A stretch of DNA of 33,693 bases from an uncultured Lachnospiraceae bacterium (lineage in GTDB: Bacteria; Bacillota; Clostridia; Lachnospirales; Lachnospiraceae). This document shows, piece by piece, positions 23,798 through 32,677 of the stretch. The stretch covers positions 1 to 33,693 of the forward strand of contig CAJTZB010000006.1 in the NCBI GenBank assembly GCA_910583815.1, given 5' to 3'. Under the pieces are notes generated by a model that searched no databases, had not been told where the DNA came from, and saw only the letters and a list, made by a program, of their open reading frames with translations. Within the stretch, counting starts at the first letter, position 1. The number at the start of each line of letters is the position of its first letter. Made by a program: the position numbers and the translations under genes.

Positions 23798-25414
23798 CTA
23801 CTCTCCCTGCTTCAAAATACAGATAGATTTTGCCGGCATTTTCAGGATGCCGTTTTTGAGCGTTATCTTCTCTCCATTCAGTGTCAGGTAGCCACGGATT
23901 TCCATCCCTTCAAGTTCGCTTGCTCCGATATTTATTTCTGCATCCTCCGCAGCGGTATTATAGATAATTGCAATTGTGCTGCCTTCCCATGTCTTTGTGA
24001 TGGCTGCCTGATGGCCGTTGCAGAGAGATGCTATCTTTGCAATTGTGCCGCGTGCAATTTCCGGATTTTCATTGCGCAGCCTGATGGCTCTTCTGTAGTA
24101 GTTCAAAAGGGAATGGCCGTCTTTTTCCTGCTCATCTACTGCGGCAAAAGCGGATTTAATGCCAAGGTCTGCACCGCTTGGGTTTCTTGTCATTCCTTCG
24201 GTATTTTTTTCGGACCAGAACATTGCAATACGCTTGCTCTCATCCTTTGTCCCTTTGCTTGCCATGCCGATTTCTTCACCATAGTAAACAAACGGATTGC
24301 CGTTCATCATCATCAAAAGTCCTGCTGCCATCTTCAAGTTATCTTCTTTATTAGCAAGGGCGTTGGAAATCCTGACCATATCATGGTTTGTAAGGAACGG
24401 CGCATCGATATAATTCTCATTCTGCGCAGAAAACTCCGTCTGATATGTCAGCATGCGCTCTACCAAATCTACAGCTTTCTTGCTTCCTTTTGCTACAGAC
24501 GCAAGAATTCCCTCTGCCTGACCTGCATCAAAGTTAAACATGCTTTGGCTTTGGCTTCCATAGTACTGCGCAATGGACGAAAGCCCTGCCCAGACTTCAG
24601 ATACCATATAAAAGTCCGGATTCTTTTCTTTACAGTATCCAAAGAACCATTTTAATACCTCAGTGTTGGCCCCATTGTCATATTCGGTAAAATGTGCGGC
24701 AGCATCCATACGGAAACCGTCCACGCCAAGGTCTATCCAAAAGTCCGCAACTTCTTCCAGTTCTTTTCGTACTTCCTCGTTGTTTAAGTTTAAGTCCGGC
24801 ATCTCTGACCAGAAACTGCCTTCATAATACCAGCCCTGCAGACCAGAGACAGGATAGTAAGTGTTGTTCACCTTTTCCTTTGCAAAGTTATAATAGCCGA
24901 CATATGGGCATTCTGTGAGGTCCGGCTCCTGTCCTTTTTCAAGTCCTCTCAGGTAATCACACGCCTCTTTAAACCAAGGATGGCCTGATGCTGTATGATT
25001 AATAACCATATCAATTACAAGCCGGATACCGCGCTTATGGCACTCTTCTACCAACTGCTTAAAATCCTCGATATTGCCATAACTGCGGTCAATGCTTTTA
25101 TAATCAAGGACATCATATTTGTGATAAGTATTGCTTTGCATAATTGGCATCAGCCAGATTCCATTGAATCCCATATACTCTACATAATCCAATTTCTGAA
25201 TTACACCTTGCAAATCACCGATTCCGTTCCCATCAGAATCATAAAAAGAATATACGAATATCTCATAATAATTTCTGTAATTATCATCAATAATATGAAG
25301 TTCTTGTTCATAATCATAGGAAATCTTGTTTTTTGTTATCTTGCCGTCTGCACATCCCGAACATAATCCGGTAAGCAAAACAAGCACAAGAAGCAAACAG
25401 CCTGTTTTTCTCAT
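23798..25414 (-). CDS. GH13 alpha-amylase-family lipoprotein
   Basis: This 538-aa surface lipoprotein has a lipobox ending at Cys21 (GLCSGC) and a complete GH13 barrel. Conserved regions are DMVINH (135-140), GFRMD with nucleophile Asp237, SEVW with acid/base Glu273, and LTNHD with Asp345. GIGDLQG (65-70) and YYGEEIGM near 380 are typical of bacterial alpha-amylases that cut alpha-1,4-glucan chains. The C-terminal beta-domain begins near 450. ATG 25414 follows AGGAGGG by 4 nt; a longer frame upstream overlaps the permease gene and is rejected. It is last in the minus-strand operon after the ABC importer and separated from it by a hairpin that may tune its expression. It probably feeds the importer with maltodextrins at the cell surface. 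Confidence 0.92.
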   Translation of the reverse strand: MRKTGCLLLVLVLLTGLCSGCADGKITKNKISYDYEQELHIIDDNYRNYYEIFVYSFYDSDGNGIGDLQGVIQKLDYVEYMGFNGIWLMPIMQSNTYHKYDVLDYKSIDRSYGNIEDFKQLVEECHKRGIRLVIDMVINHTASGHPWFKEACDYLRGLEKGQEPDLTECPYVGYYNFAKEKVNNTYYPVSGLQGWYYEGSFWSEMPDLNLNNEEVRKELEEVADFWIDLGVDGFRMDAAAHFTEYDNGANTEVLKWFFGYCKEKNPDFYMVSEVWAGLSSIAQYYGSQSQSMFNFDAGQAEGILASVAKGSKKAVDLVERMLTYQTEFSAQNENYIDAPFLTNHDMVRISNALANKEDNLKMAAGLLMMMNGNPFVYYGEEIGMASKGTKDESKRIAMFWSEKNTEGMTRNPSGADLGIKSAFAAVDEQEKDGHSLLNYYRRAIRLRNENPEIARGTIAKIASLCNGHQAAITKTWEGSTIAIIYNTAAEDAEINIGASELEGMEIRGYLTLNGEKITLKNGILKMPAKSICILKQGE

Positions 25415-25430
25415 ACGCCCTCCTAATGGA

Positions 25431-25456
25431 AAGAGGCTGTTTTGCAACAGCCCCTT
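25431..25456 (-). other. Intercistronic hairpin between permease and amylase genes
   Basis: GGCTGTT and AACAGCC pair around a 4-nt loop, extended by CTT/AAG beyond one mismatch; the transcript strand then reads CTCTTTCC. The sequence GGGGCTGTTGCAAAA matches the ends of the 108-bp element at 6405, as if only its two termini remained. It probably acts as a partial terminator or processing site just before the amylase ribosome site. Confidence 0.5.
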
Positions 25457-25488
25457 AAGGTGTCTAAAATAGATTTCTGTTATAATGC

Positions 25489-26361
25489 TTAACCCTTTAC
25501 TGCGCCGCCTGTAACACCTTCTACATAGTATTTCTGAAGCGCCATAAACAGAAGTGTTACCGGAACTGCAATCAGGACGCCGCCTGCACAGAACCTTGTG
25601 AAATAGCCCTGATAGTCGTTCGTCCAAATCCAGCGCTGCATTGCGACCGCTACGTTGTAGCTGTCACTGTAACCGAATGCAACATAGGAAGCGAATACAT
25701 AATCGCACCACGGCCCCAGAAAGCCCATAAGTGCAGTATAAATAACAATTGGCTTGGAAAGCGGAATAATCATCTGGACGAAAATTTTCGCCCTGCTTGC
25801 ACCGTCAATCCTCGCTGCTTCATCAAGTGACTTCGGAATCGTATCAAAGAAACCCTTACATACATAGTAACCCATGCCGGAGCTTGCACAGCTGATTAAA
25901 ATAAGTCCAGGGATTGCACCTGCTTGAGTCAGTCCCATTTCCTTTAACAGGAAATACAGGCAGATCATTGTTAGGAACCCCGGAAACATGCCAAGTACCA
26001 GAATAATATTCATCAAGGCCTTGCGTCCATGAAAACGCATTCTGGAAAGCACATAGCTTACGCAAAGAATGACTAGTGTCTGTATGATGGCACAGGCACT
26101 GGCAATAATCAGTGTATTTCCATACCATCTTAAAAACTTGTTTTCCGGTTGGAATAAGAACACATAGTTATCTAACGAAAACTGCTTTGGAAGCAGATAT
26201 GCCACCATGCCGCCATACTCCGTTGCATAAGAACGAAAGCTCTGCAGAATCAGCCCAATAAACGGAAGCATCCAGAAAATGCTTAACACAGTAAGCAAAA
26301 TGTACGACAAAGTAAGGTCCAATTTTTTATGCTGTTTGCGCAGTTTCTTTTCCTTTGCCAT
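25489..26361 (-). CDS. Carbohydrate ABC importer permease, MalG/GanQ type
   Basis: This 290-aa integral membrane protein has six predicted helices, starting with YILLTVLSIFWMLPFIGLIL. The cytoplasmic EAA loop contacting the ATPase is present: EAARIDGASRAKIF near 180-193, with IIPLSKP following. Length and sequence style match MalG of maltodextrin importers and GanQ of galacto-oligosaccharide importers. Its ATG overlaps the stop codon of the MalF-type gene (TAATG), so expression is coupled. No ATPase gene is present. As is usual for such importers in Firmicutes, a shared MsmX-type ATPase elsewhere is expected. Confidence 0.92.
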   Translation of the reverse strand: MAKEKKLRKQHKKLDLTLSYILLTVLSIFWMLPFIGLILQSFRSYATEYGGMVAYLLPKQFSLDNYVFLFQPENKFLRWYGNTLIIASACAIIQTLVILCVSYVLSRMRFHGRKALMNIILVLGMFPGFLTMICLYFLLKEMGLTQAGAIPGLILISCASSGMGYYVCKGFFDTIPKSLDEAARIDGASRAKIFVQMIIPLSKPIVIYTALMGFLGPWCDYVFASYVAFGYSDSYNVAVAMQRWIWTNDYQGYFTRFCAGGVLIAVPVTLLFMALQKYYVEGVTGGAVKG

Positions 26362-27794
26362 TATTGGAATCCCTCCTCATCTTTTACGGATGGCAGTACA
26401 TTGTATACTACCAGAGAAATTACCGCTGTTACAATGAATACCATAATACCGATTGCTGCTGCCAGCTTATAGTTTGTATCATTTACCGTCATTTTATAGA
26501 GCCATGTAATCAGAAGGTCGGTAGTCCCAGCCTTTGCACCGAGTGCATCCGAACCTGGCCTGCCTTGGTTCAGCAGGTAAATGACATTGAAATTATTTAG
26601 GTTGCCCGTAAAGCTTGTCAGCAGATATGGGCCTGTTACAAACAGCATATATGGAAGCGTAATTTTGCGGAACATCTGGAATCTGTTTGCACCGTCAATA
26701 CGCGCACTTTCATATAAATCTTCCGGAATATTCATTAAAAGTCCGGTTGCAATCAGCATCAGGTATGGGATGCCGATCCAAAGGTTGATTCCAATAATCG
26801 TAACTTTTGCCCATGTGCCATTCGTCCAGAACGGAAGCGGCTTGCTGATCCAGCCCCACTGCATCAGATAGGAATTAATCAGTCCGTCTCCTGCAAACAG
26901 CTTGGAAACATAAAGCAAAGAAACAAACTGAGGAACGGCAATTGTAATGACAAAAATTGTCCTCCACATCTTCTTGAACTTAATGCCTTTTTTATTAATC
27001 AGCATTGCAAGACCCATTCCAAGGAAGTAGTTTAAAAAGGTAGCAAAAAACGCCCAGATAAGAGTCCAGAGAAGCACAGAAAAGAATGTGCTGCCAATGC
27101 CCTGTCCCCAAGATAAAAGCGATTTAAAGTTATCCAGACCGACCCATGTAAACAGTCTTGCTGGAGGCTGATGGTCAAAGTCATAATTCGTAAATGCAAC
27201 GCAAATCATGAAAAGAATCGGAAGTGCCGTAAAAACAGCAATTCCGGTAACAGGAAGTGCGAGCAATGTCTTGTCAAAGTGTTTGTCAAAAAGCGAACGG
27301 AAATCCTGTCCTGAAGTCGGGAGTTTCTTGCCCTTTGCAAGCAGCATCTGTGCCTCTTTGTTCTGCCTGACATTGACCCTCCAGACAAATATAAAAATCA
27401 GTGTATAACAGATGGTCATAAGCCCAAACAGCAGGATTAAGAAGCTGTTATCACCATAATATACCGTACCGTCTTCATTAAAGCCTCTGCCCCTTGTTCC
27501 TAATGTCCCAAAGTCCGTCAGATAGCTTCCTCCGAATCCGACCATGTAAAATATATAAACTATCTCGAATAAAAGAAGCATGATGCCTCTTAAGTACTGC
27601 CTGCGCATAAGAGGGCCAAAACCCATAATCAAATAAGAAACCCGAGTTTTCCAATCCCCATTTTTAAATGTAACACCAATATCCTTAATATCGTTAACCA
27701 GCCATTTGCAAAAACCGGCGATGGCTCTCCCTGCCGCTTTTCCTTTCTTAACGATGCCGGAAGGAATGTTTTTGATTGCTTTTACAATATTCAT
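26361..27794 (-). CDS. Carbohydrate ABC importer permease, MalF/GanP type
   Basis: The 477-aa permease has an N-terminal soluble segment of about 50 residues, two early membrane helices, a cytosolic loop, and then the conserved core. The EAA loop appears as ESARIDGANRFQMFRKITLP near 388-407. The N-terminal extension and the linker rich in Lys before the LLALPVTGIAVFTALP helix are typical of Firmicute MalF/GanP proteins. GGAGGAAG lies 6 nt before the ATG. It pairs with the MalG-type permease to form the channel. A hairpin separates it from the binding-protein gene, which would let the lipoprotein be made in excess. Confidence 0.92.
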   Translation of the reverse strand: MNIVKAIKNIPSGIVKKGKAAGRAIAGFCKWLVNDIKDIGVTFKNGDWKTRVSYLIMGFGPLMRRQYLRGIMLLLFEIVYIFYMVGFGGSYLTDFGTLGTRGRGFNEDGTVYYGDNSFLILLFGLMTICYTLIFIFVWRVNVRQNKEAQMLLAKGKKLPTSGQDFRSLFDKHFDKTLLALPVTGIAVFTALPILFMICVAFTNYDFDHQPPARLFTWVGLDNFKSLLSWGQGIGSTFFSVLLWTLIWAFFATFLNYFLGMGLAMLINKKGIKFKKMWRTIFVITIAVPQFVSLLYVSKLFAGDGLINSYLMQWGWISKPLPFWTNGTWAKVTIIGINLWIGIPYLMLIATGLLMNIPEDLYESARIDGANRFQMFRKITLPYMLFVTGPYLLTSFTGNLNNFNVIYLLNQGRPGSDALGAKAGTTDLLITWLYKMTVNDTNYKLAAAIGIMVFIVTAVISLVVYNVLPSVKDEEGFQ

Positions 27795-27835
27795 TTTCTT
27801 CCTCCAGATTGCGTAGGTTTTGATTTTATAGTGAA

Positions 27836-27859
27836 ACAGGAGGGTAAAAGCCCTCCTGT
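27836..27859 (-). other. Intercistronic hairpin between binding-protein and permease genes
   Basis: ACAGGAGGG and CCCTCCTGT form a perfect 9-bp stem with a 6-nt loop. It has no clean T-run (TTTCAC follows), so it should only partly terminate or should protect the upstream mRNA, as in the malE-malF interval of other bacteria. Confidence 0.65.
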
Positions 27860-27882
27860 CCCGCGATTATGCTGTTTAGAAA

Positions 27883-29118
27883 CTACTGCGCATCTCCTGC
27901 GTTGACAGCACCTTTAAACTTTTCTTCCAATGCTTTCAGAGCATCCAACAACTGAGCGTCTGTTGCATTGTTGTATTCACCTGCAATAAGGGAATCGCCA
28001 AAGGACTCACAATCGGTCCAGTAGGAACCCGGATATGCGCCCTGAGGAATTACGTAGTTTGACTGCTCTGCCAAAGAGGAAAGATGTTTATCTGCCTTTA
28101 CTACGTCAGATTCCTGAGCCTTTAAGTTAGATGGACCCCAGCCTACTGCTTCAAAACGAGCGGTCTGGCACTCTTCACCTGTTAAGAAACGCACAAGGCT
28201 GTGACAAGCCTCTAACTTTGCAGAATCTTCCTGAGGCTTAACACCCATCAGCTTATATCCGCCGAAACCGCTCATCTGGGTTTCTTTTCCGTTTAAGTTG
28301 ATTGTAGGAAGCTTGGAACATCCATAGCCGTCTTCGCCCCAAAGAGCAACTGCTGCGTCCTTTGCCCATGTACCTGTAGAAATTGCACCGATGTTTGTAG
28401 CCTGACCGATGTCAGAACCGTTCTGGAATGAAGGGGACTGAACCATCTTAAGGATTGCCTTTAATGCTGCAACACCGTTGTCATTTGCATAGTTTACGTT
28501 GCACTTGATAGCATTTCCGTTATCATCTGTTTCATAAGTAACGTTGCAGTCTGCTGCAAAGAAGAAAGCTACATTGTACCAACCGGAACGAATATCATAG
28601 TAAAAGGTCTTGCCGGCTGCTTCACACTGCTGAATTACTTTGTCCAGTGTGGAAACATCTGTAACAACGCTCTTGTCATAGTATAAGAAGTAACCGTTAT
28701 CTGCTGTCAGAGGATAAGCATAAAGCGTGTTTCCCATAGTGGATGCAGCTACTGCACCTTCACCATTGGAATCCTTAACAAACTTGGAATTGTCGCCTGT
28801 TACAGGAGTCAGCGCACCTGCAGAAACAAGACGTCCTAACTGATCCTGTGCAAAAGCAAAAATATCTGCGCCGCCAGTAACGTCAGTAATCATATTGCCG
28901 GCTGCATCTCCCTCACCTACCGGCTCTACGTTGATAGTATAAACCGCATAGTCTTCATTGGAAGCCTGCCACTTTGCAATCTGCTCTTTTGTAAAATCAA
29001 CTACATTGTCTGCAACCCAAACTGTGATGTTTGTGTCAGTTGGTCCCTTTTTGCCGCAAGCACCAAGGGCAAGAACCATTGTTGCTACTAAAAGCAACGC
29101 CAAAATTCTTTTTTTCAT
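27883..29118 (-). CDS. Extracellular sugar-binding lipoprotein, MalE/GanS type
   Basis: The 411-aa product has a classical lipoprotein signal (lipobox LGAC, Cys21) and the fold pattern of a cluster-B/D maltose-binding-like protein. Visible motifs are ITVWVADN at the start of the mature lobe, ADIFAFAQDQLGRLVSAGALTPV near 85-107, YAYPLTADNGYFLYYDKS near 134-151, and a C-terminal AGEYNNATDAQLLDALKALEEKF helix. It captures oligosaccharides for the MalF/MalG-type permeases encoded just downstream. Whether the ligand is maltodextrin or galacto-oligosaccharide cannot be read from sequence: the operon carries an amylase, but the same operator controls a galactanase. AGGAGAGG precedes the ATG. Confidence 0.92.
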   Translation of the reverse strand: MKKRILALLLVATMVLALGACGKKGPTDTNITVWVADNVVDFTKEQIAKWQASNEDYAVYTINVEPVGEGDAAGNMITDVTGGADIFAFAQDQLGRLVSAGALTPVTGDNSKFVKDSNGEGAVAASTMGNTLYAYPLTADNGYFLYYDKSVVTDVSTLDKVIQQCEAAGKTFYYDIRSGWYNVAFFFAADCNVTYETDDNGNAIKCNVNYANDNGVAALKAILKMVQSPSFQNGSDIGQATNIGAISTGTWAKDAAVALWGEDGYGCSKLPTINLNGKETQMSGFGGYKLMGVKPQEDSAKLEACHSLVRFLTGEECQTARFEAVGWGPSNLKAQESDVVKADKHLSSLAEQSNYVIPQGAYPGSYWTDCESFGDSLIAGEYNNATDAQLLDALKALEEKFKGAVNAGDAQ

Positions 29119-29160
29119 AAAATGTCCTCTCCTTTTCTGTAAAAAATAAGTAGTAATCTT

Positions 29161-29201
29161 GCTGATAGACAGCCAAATCTTTTCAAGGGCTGGCTTTCAG
29201 C
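29161..29201 (-). other. Leader hairpin of the binding-protein gene
   Basis: GCTGA/TCAGC and AGCCA/TGGCT pair around an internal loop between the operator and the ribosome binding site. No T-run follows. It may stabilise the abundant binding-protein mRNA. Confidence 0.4.
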
Positions 29202-29211
29202 TTTTGCACGA

Positions 29212-29238
29212 GTTGCGCAACCTTGCGCAATCGGTTGC
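29212..29238. promoter_or_regulatory. LacI-family operator in front of the importer operon
   Basis: The core GCAATCGGTTGC (29227-29238) has the LacI-family form CAAnCGnTTG on the minus strand. A perfect palindrome GTTGCGCAAC (29212-29221) adjoins it. The same core, preceded by TTGCG, occurs in the galactanase/regulator divergent region. It lies about 12 nt downstream of the -10 box, a position suited to repression. Confidence 0.75.
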
Positions 29239-29250
29239 TCTTACATACTA

Positions 29251-29279
29251 AGTCTACTAAAAACTGCTAACAGTGTCAA
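29251..29279 (-). promoter_or_regulatory. Promoter of the importer/amylase operon
   Basis: On the minus strand there is a perfect -35 TTGACA (29279-29274), a 17-nt spacer and a -10 TAGACT (29256-29251; four of six matches). The weak -10 and the downstream operator fit an inducible promoter. Confidence 0.65.
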
Positions 29280-29307
29280 TGTGCATTTTGTATGATTGAT
29301 TACAAAT

Positions 29308-29330
29308 ATTTTGTGCAATCTATACAAAAT
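29308..29330. other. Inverted repeat ATTTTGT-N9-ACAAAAT downstream of the regulator gene
   Basis: A perfect 7-bp inverted repeat lies between the regulator's stop codon and the importer promoter. It could be a weak AT-rich terminator of the regulator gene or another protein-binding site; its T-run is poor. Confidence 0.3.
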
Positions 29331-29412
29331 TTAGAACGTATGTTTTGATTTTCTTCCTCTTTTACACGTTTTTGCATTTTTGTCAATGGTATAAATGCCT
29401 ATTTTTTTCGTT

Positions 29413-30429
29413 TTATTTCGTGGTTTCTTTTATGCATATTTTGTATGGCAAAACGCTCTTTTTCTTTACCTGTTTCCCTTCTATCATATCCAGCAGTATA
29501 TTACATGCTGACACGCCTAACGCCTTTGCATCAAACTCCAGTGTCGTCACCTTTGGAATATGCTTTTTTAGCAGGCTTTGATAAAAGGAGGCTACCTTTA
29601 TCTGCCCTGGTACCTTGATGCGCTCCTTTTGCAGCTGCTGCAGCACACGGCCGCATATTATATCATTCATACATATAATACAGTCTGTCCCTTTCTGCAG
29701 CATTTCATCCACAATCCCATCGATTGTCTGCGCGCTTTCCACATCTAAATAAATAAGTTCCGGCTTCCATAAAGCACCCATATCATGGAATGCATCTGAA
29801 AATCCCTGATAGCAGCTCTTTGTTATTACATGAAGGTTGTTTCCTCCAATCAGCCCGATTGTCCTCGCTCCTTCAGCCAACAAATTTTTTGTCAGTTCAC
29901 AGCAGGCACGCCGATGGTCATGCACAACCTGAACTGTCGTCTCGTCCACAGAGGCTCCTATTGCCACAGCAGGAATCCCATATTCCTTGATAAGTTTTTC
30001 TGCTTCCTCCCATTTATATGTCCCTGTCAGAAGTATCCCATCTATTTTATGGTTGAATAGAATTCTCTCCAGCTTTTTCGTCTGTCTGCCGCTCCCATAC
30101 ACCACCAGCACATCATATTCCCTTTCTGAAGCAGTTTCACAGACGCCAACCATGCAGTCCTGAAAAAACGGCAGTTCTTCCAACCCGCAGTCTGACGGCA
30201 GAAGCATCGCAATGTTATAGGTTTTTGATTGTGCAAGGCCCTTGGCAATCACATTGGGTTTATACCCATTGACCTCGATATATTCCATGACACGCCGCCT
30301 TGTTTCTTCTCCGATTCTCCCTTTTCCAGAAATTGCACGCGATACCGTTGTCTTTGAAACACCAAGTGCTTCTGCAACATCAGCAATTGTTATTTTTTTG
30401 GATTCTTCCACATTCTTTTTTGTTTCCAT
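29413..30429 (-). CDS. LacI-family transcriptional regulator
   Basis: The 338-aa protein starts with a LacI helix-turn-helix (TIADVAEALGVSKTTVSRAI, residues about 14-33). The hinge helix NVIAKGLAQSKTYNIAMLLP follows near 60-80, then a periplasmic-binding-protein-like sugar sensor domain (DGILLTGTYKWEEAE, IGLIGGNN, CIICMNDIICGRVL). It most likely represses both the importer/amylase operon and the galactanase gene, as both have the CAAnCGnTTG operator, and is released by an imported oligosaccharide. ATG 30429 is preferred over a GTG at 30444, which has no spaced ribosome site. The gene lies between the two promoters it would control. Confidence 0.92.
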   Translation of the reverse strand: METKKNVEESKKITIADVAEALGVSKTTVSRAISGKGRIGEETRRRVMEYIEVNGYKPNVIAKGLAQSKTYNIAMLLPSDCGLEELPFFQDCMVGVCETASEREYDVLVVYGSGRQTKKLERILFNHKIDGILLTGTYKWEEAEKLIKEYGIPAVAIGASVDETTVQVVHDHRRACCELTKNLLAEGARTIGLIGGNNLHVITKSCYQGFSDAFHDMGALWKPELIYLDVESAQTIDGIVDEMLQKGTDCIICMNDIICGRVLQQLQKERIKVPGQIKVASFYQSLLKKHIPKVTTLEFDAKALGVSACNILLDMIEGKQVKKKSVLPYKICIKETTK

Positions 30430-30447
30430 TGTAGTTTTCCCCACTCC

Positions 30448-30457
30448 AAAACGTTTT
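30448..30457. promoter_or_regulatory. Palindrome AAAACGTTTT near the regulator start, possible autoregulatory site
   Basis: This 10-bp palindrome with a central CG is of the LacI/MalR operator type, but its flanking bases differ from the two GCAATCGGTTG sites. It lies 19 nt upstream of the preferred regulator start. Assignment is speculative. Confidence 0.3.
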
Positions 30458-30497
30458 TAAACCGCCTCCTGCTGCGACAGGCATATCTATATTCTCG

Positions 30498-30527
30498 TTG
30501 ACTGCCCCCCACTGCAAATGATATAAT
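30498..30527 (+). promoter_or_regulatory. Sigma-A promoter of the galactanase gene
   Basis: There is a -35 TTGACT (30498-30503), an 18-nt spacer and a perfect -10 TATAAT (30522-30527). The expected transcription start lies inside the operator that begins at 30536. Confidence 0.8.
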
Positions 30528-30535
30528 GACTTTGC

Positions 30536-30547
30536 GCAATCGGTTGT
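30536..30547. promoter_or_regulatory. LacI-family operator in front of the galactanase gene
   Basis: GCAATCGGTTGT, preceded by TTTGC, repeats the operator upstream of the binding-protein gene (TTGCGCAATCGGTTG is common to both). It covers the start site of the galactanase promoter, so bound repressor would block initiation. Confidence 0.75.
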
Positions 30548-30660
30548 TCAACACAGGTCTATCATAGCAATAACTATTTCTTCCGTCAAGAGCAGTAAAA
30601 ACACAATTCCATTATGTGCATGTACAAAAGAACAGTTCTATGATAAAGGAGGATTTTATT

Positions 30661-32649
30661 ATGTATCTCGCAAAGAGATTTGTCCTGCTTGCCGCTTTCT
30701 CTTTTCTATTATTTACCGGGACAGGCTGCGGAAAAAAAATTGAAGTGGAGGAAACCGCTCCTCTTGAACGTCCCGCACAAATTTTTGTAGAAAAAGTGGA
30801 TGGCATTGATGATGATTTTATTCTTGGTGTGGATGTCTCCAGCGCCCTTGCTGAAGAAAAAAGCGGCGTTGTCTATTACAATGAAGACGGCACCAGGCAG
30901 GATATTATGAAAACACTTGCAGAAAGCGGCGTAACAACCGTCCGCATCCGTGTCTGGAATGATCCGTTTGATGCAGACGGAAATTCCTATGGGGGAGGCG
31001 GAAATGATTTAGAAACCGCAAAGGAACTTGGTATCCGTGCTACAAAATATGGCTTAAATGTCATTATCGACTTCCACTATTCCGACTTTTGGGCAGACCC
31101 AAGCAAGCAGATGGCGCCAAAAGCATGGCAGGGCATGGACATCAATGATAAAACAGATGCCTTGTACAAATTTACAAAGGATTCCATGAATGAGCTGTTG
31201 AATGAAGGCATCAATATTATTATGGTGCAGCTTGGCAACGAGACAAACGGCAAACTTTCGGGGGAACGCCAATGGAATTTCATCGCAAAGCTGATGAATG
31301 CCGGCGCAAAAGCTGTCCGGGAAACAGCCAAAAAGCACAAAACCAGCATTATGACGGCAGTCCATTTTGCAAACCCTGAAAATCCGGAGCAATATATAAA
31401 GTATGCCGACTACTTAAAGCAGTATTCTGTAGATTATGATGTATTTATGAGTTCTTATTATCCATATTGGCATGGAACATTAGAAAACCTGACTTCTATC
31501 CTAACAAAAATTTCCACGGACTATGGCAAAAAAGTCATGGTTGGTGAAACTTCCTATGCTTATACTTATGAAGATGGGGATAATTCCGGAAATTCCGTTT
31601 CTGCAGAATCTGTCTGCGACTTCCGTTACCCTGTCACTGTTCAAGGGCAGGCGACTTCCGTACGCGACACGGCTGCTGCCGTAACCGCCTGTGGGGAAGC
31701 CGGCATTGGTGTTGTCTACTGGGAGCCTGCCTGGATTCCAGTTCCCGGCTCCTCTTATGAAGAACGTTCCGTACTCTGGGAAAAATATGGTTCCGGATGG
31801 GCCTCCAGCTATGCCGGAAGCTATGACCCGAATGACGCCGGAAAGTATTATGGCGGCTCTTCCTGGGACAATCAGGCTATGTTTGACGTCACCGGACACC
31901 CTCTTGCTTCTTTGAGCGTATTCCGCTACTTAAAAGAAGGTGCGTCAACCGACCTGCGCCTCGATGCCATCAACAAGCCTGTGGTCACTGTCCGTCTAAA
32001 AGACCCTGTTACACTGCCTGAAACCGTACAAGCCATTTTTAATGACGGTTCCACGATGGAAGTTCCGGTTACATGGGACACAAGTGCTATTGATCTTTCA
32101 AATATTTCTTTTCAGGGAGTCGCAACCTATTTAATTCCTGGAACGGCAGAAAGCAACGGTTCTGCAATGCAGACAGTCTGCCAGCTTGACATTGTAGAAA
32201 AGAATTACATTGAAAATCCGGGATTTGAACTTTCTGATTTGTCGATGTGGAATATTACGAATGTAGACAATAAGACAACGGAACTTTTTGTCACAGAAAA
32301 AGTGTCTGATGCAGCCTCCGGCACATGCTCTCTGCACTTTTATTCGACAAATAGTGTCGAATTCATTGTCAAACAGACCGTCTCTGACCTTACCGCCGGT
32401 ACTTATAATTACAGCATGACCATTCATGGTGGTGATGCTTCTACACAAGAGATTGTGATTTACGCGATTGCAGACGGTAAAACTTATGAAATGCCGACCA
32501 GCATCAGCTCCTGGAGGGAATTTAAGACTCCAAAAATTGAAGGCATCACGACAACAGACGGCACGATTACCATTGGTATCCGCGTCCGCTGCAGCAGTGG
32601 CGCATGGGGCAATCTGGACGATTTCCTGCTTGCACCAGTGGAAGAGTAA
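30661..32649 (+). CDS. Endo-beta-1,4-galactanase lipoprotein (GH53) with Ig-like domain and C-terminal CBM61
   Basis: The 662-aa enzyme cuts beta-1,4-galactan side chains of pectin outside the cell. It begins with a lipoprotein-type signal ending at Cys23 (TGTGCGKK). The GH53 barrel spans about 52-420: ILGVDVSS, TVRIRVWNDP, IDFHYSDFWADP, QLGNETNG with acid/base Glu194, and VGETSYAYT with nucleophile Glu296. YWEPAWIPVPGSS near the end is also typical. A group-4 bacterial Ig-like domain follows (about 435-515, PETVQAIFNDGS and VTWDTS). The C-terminal 145 residues (ENPGFELSDLSMWNIT to GAWGNLDDF) match CBM61, a galactan-binding module. GGAGG lies 9 nt before ATG 30661; an in-frame ATG at 30616 would spoil the signal peptide. 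No clear terminator is seen before the large inverted repeat downstream. Confidence 0.95.
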   Translation: MYLAKRFVLLAAFSFLLFTGTGCGKKIEVEETAPLERPAQIFVEKVDGIDDDFILGVDVSSALAEEKSGVVYYNEDGTRQDIMKTLAESGVTTVRIRVWNDPFDADGNSYGGGGNDLETAKELGIRATKYGLNVIIDFHYSDFWADPSKQMAPKAWQGMDINDKTDALYKFTKDSMNELLNEGINIIMVQLGNETNGKLSGERQWNFIAKLMNAGAKAVRETAKKHKTSIMTAVHFANPENPEQYIKYADYLKQYSVDYDVFMSSYYPYWHGTLENLTSILTKISTDYGKKVMVGETSYAYTYEDGDNSGNSVSAESVCDFRYPVTVQGQATSVRDTAAAVTACGEAGIGVVYWEPAWIPVPGSSYEERSVLWEKYGSGWASSYAGSYDPNDAGKYYGGSSWDNQAMFDVTGHPLASLSVFRYLKEGASTDLRLDAINKPVVTVRLKDPVTLPETVQAIFNDGSTMEVPVTWDTSAIDLSNISFQGVATYLIPGTAESNGSAMQTVCQLDIVEKNYIENPGFELSDLSMWNITNVDNKTTELFVTEKVSDAASGTCSLHFYSTNSVEFIVKQTVSDLTAGTYNYSMTIHGGDASTQEIVIYAIADGKTYEMPTSISSWREFKTPKIEGITTTDGTITIGIRVRCSSGAWGNLDDFLLAPVEE

Positions 32650-32677
32650 AAACTGTGCTAAAATCGGGTACTTGGAG

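Noticed and set aside
25414..25627. Longer N-terminus for the amylase (start near 25627)
   Set aside because: It would overlap the permease gene and bury the lipoprotein signal; ATG 25414 has a strong ribosome site and signal peptide.
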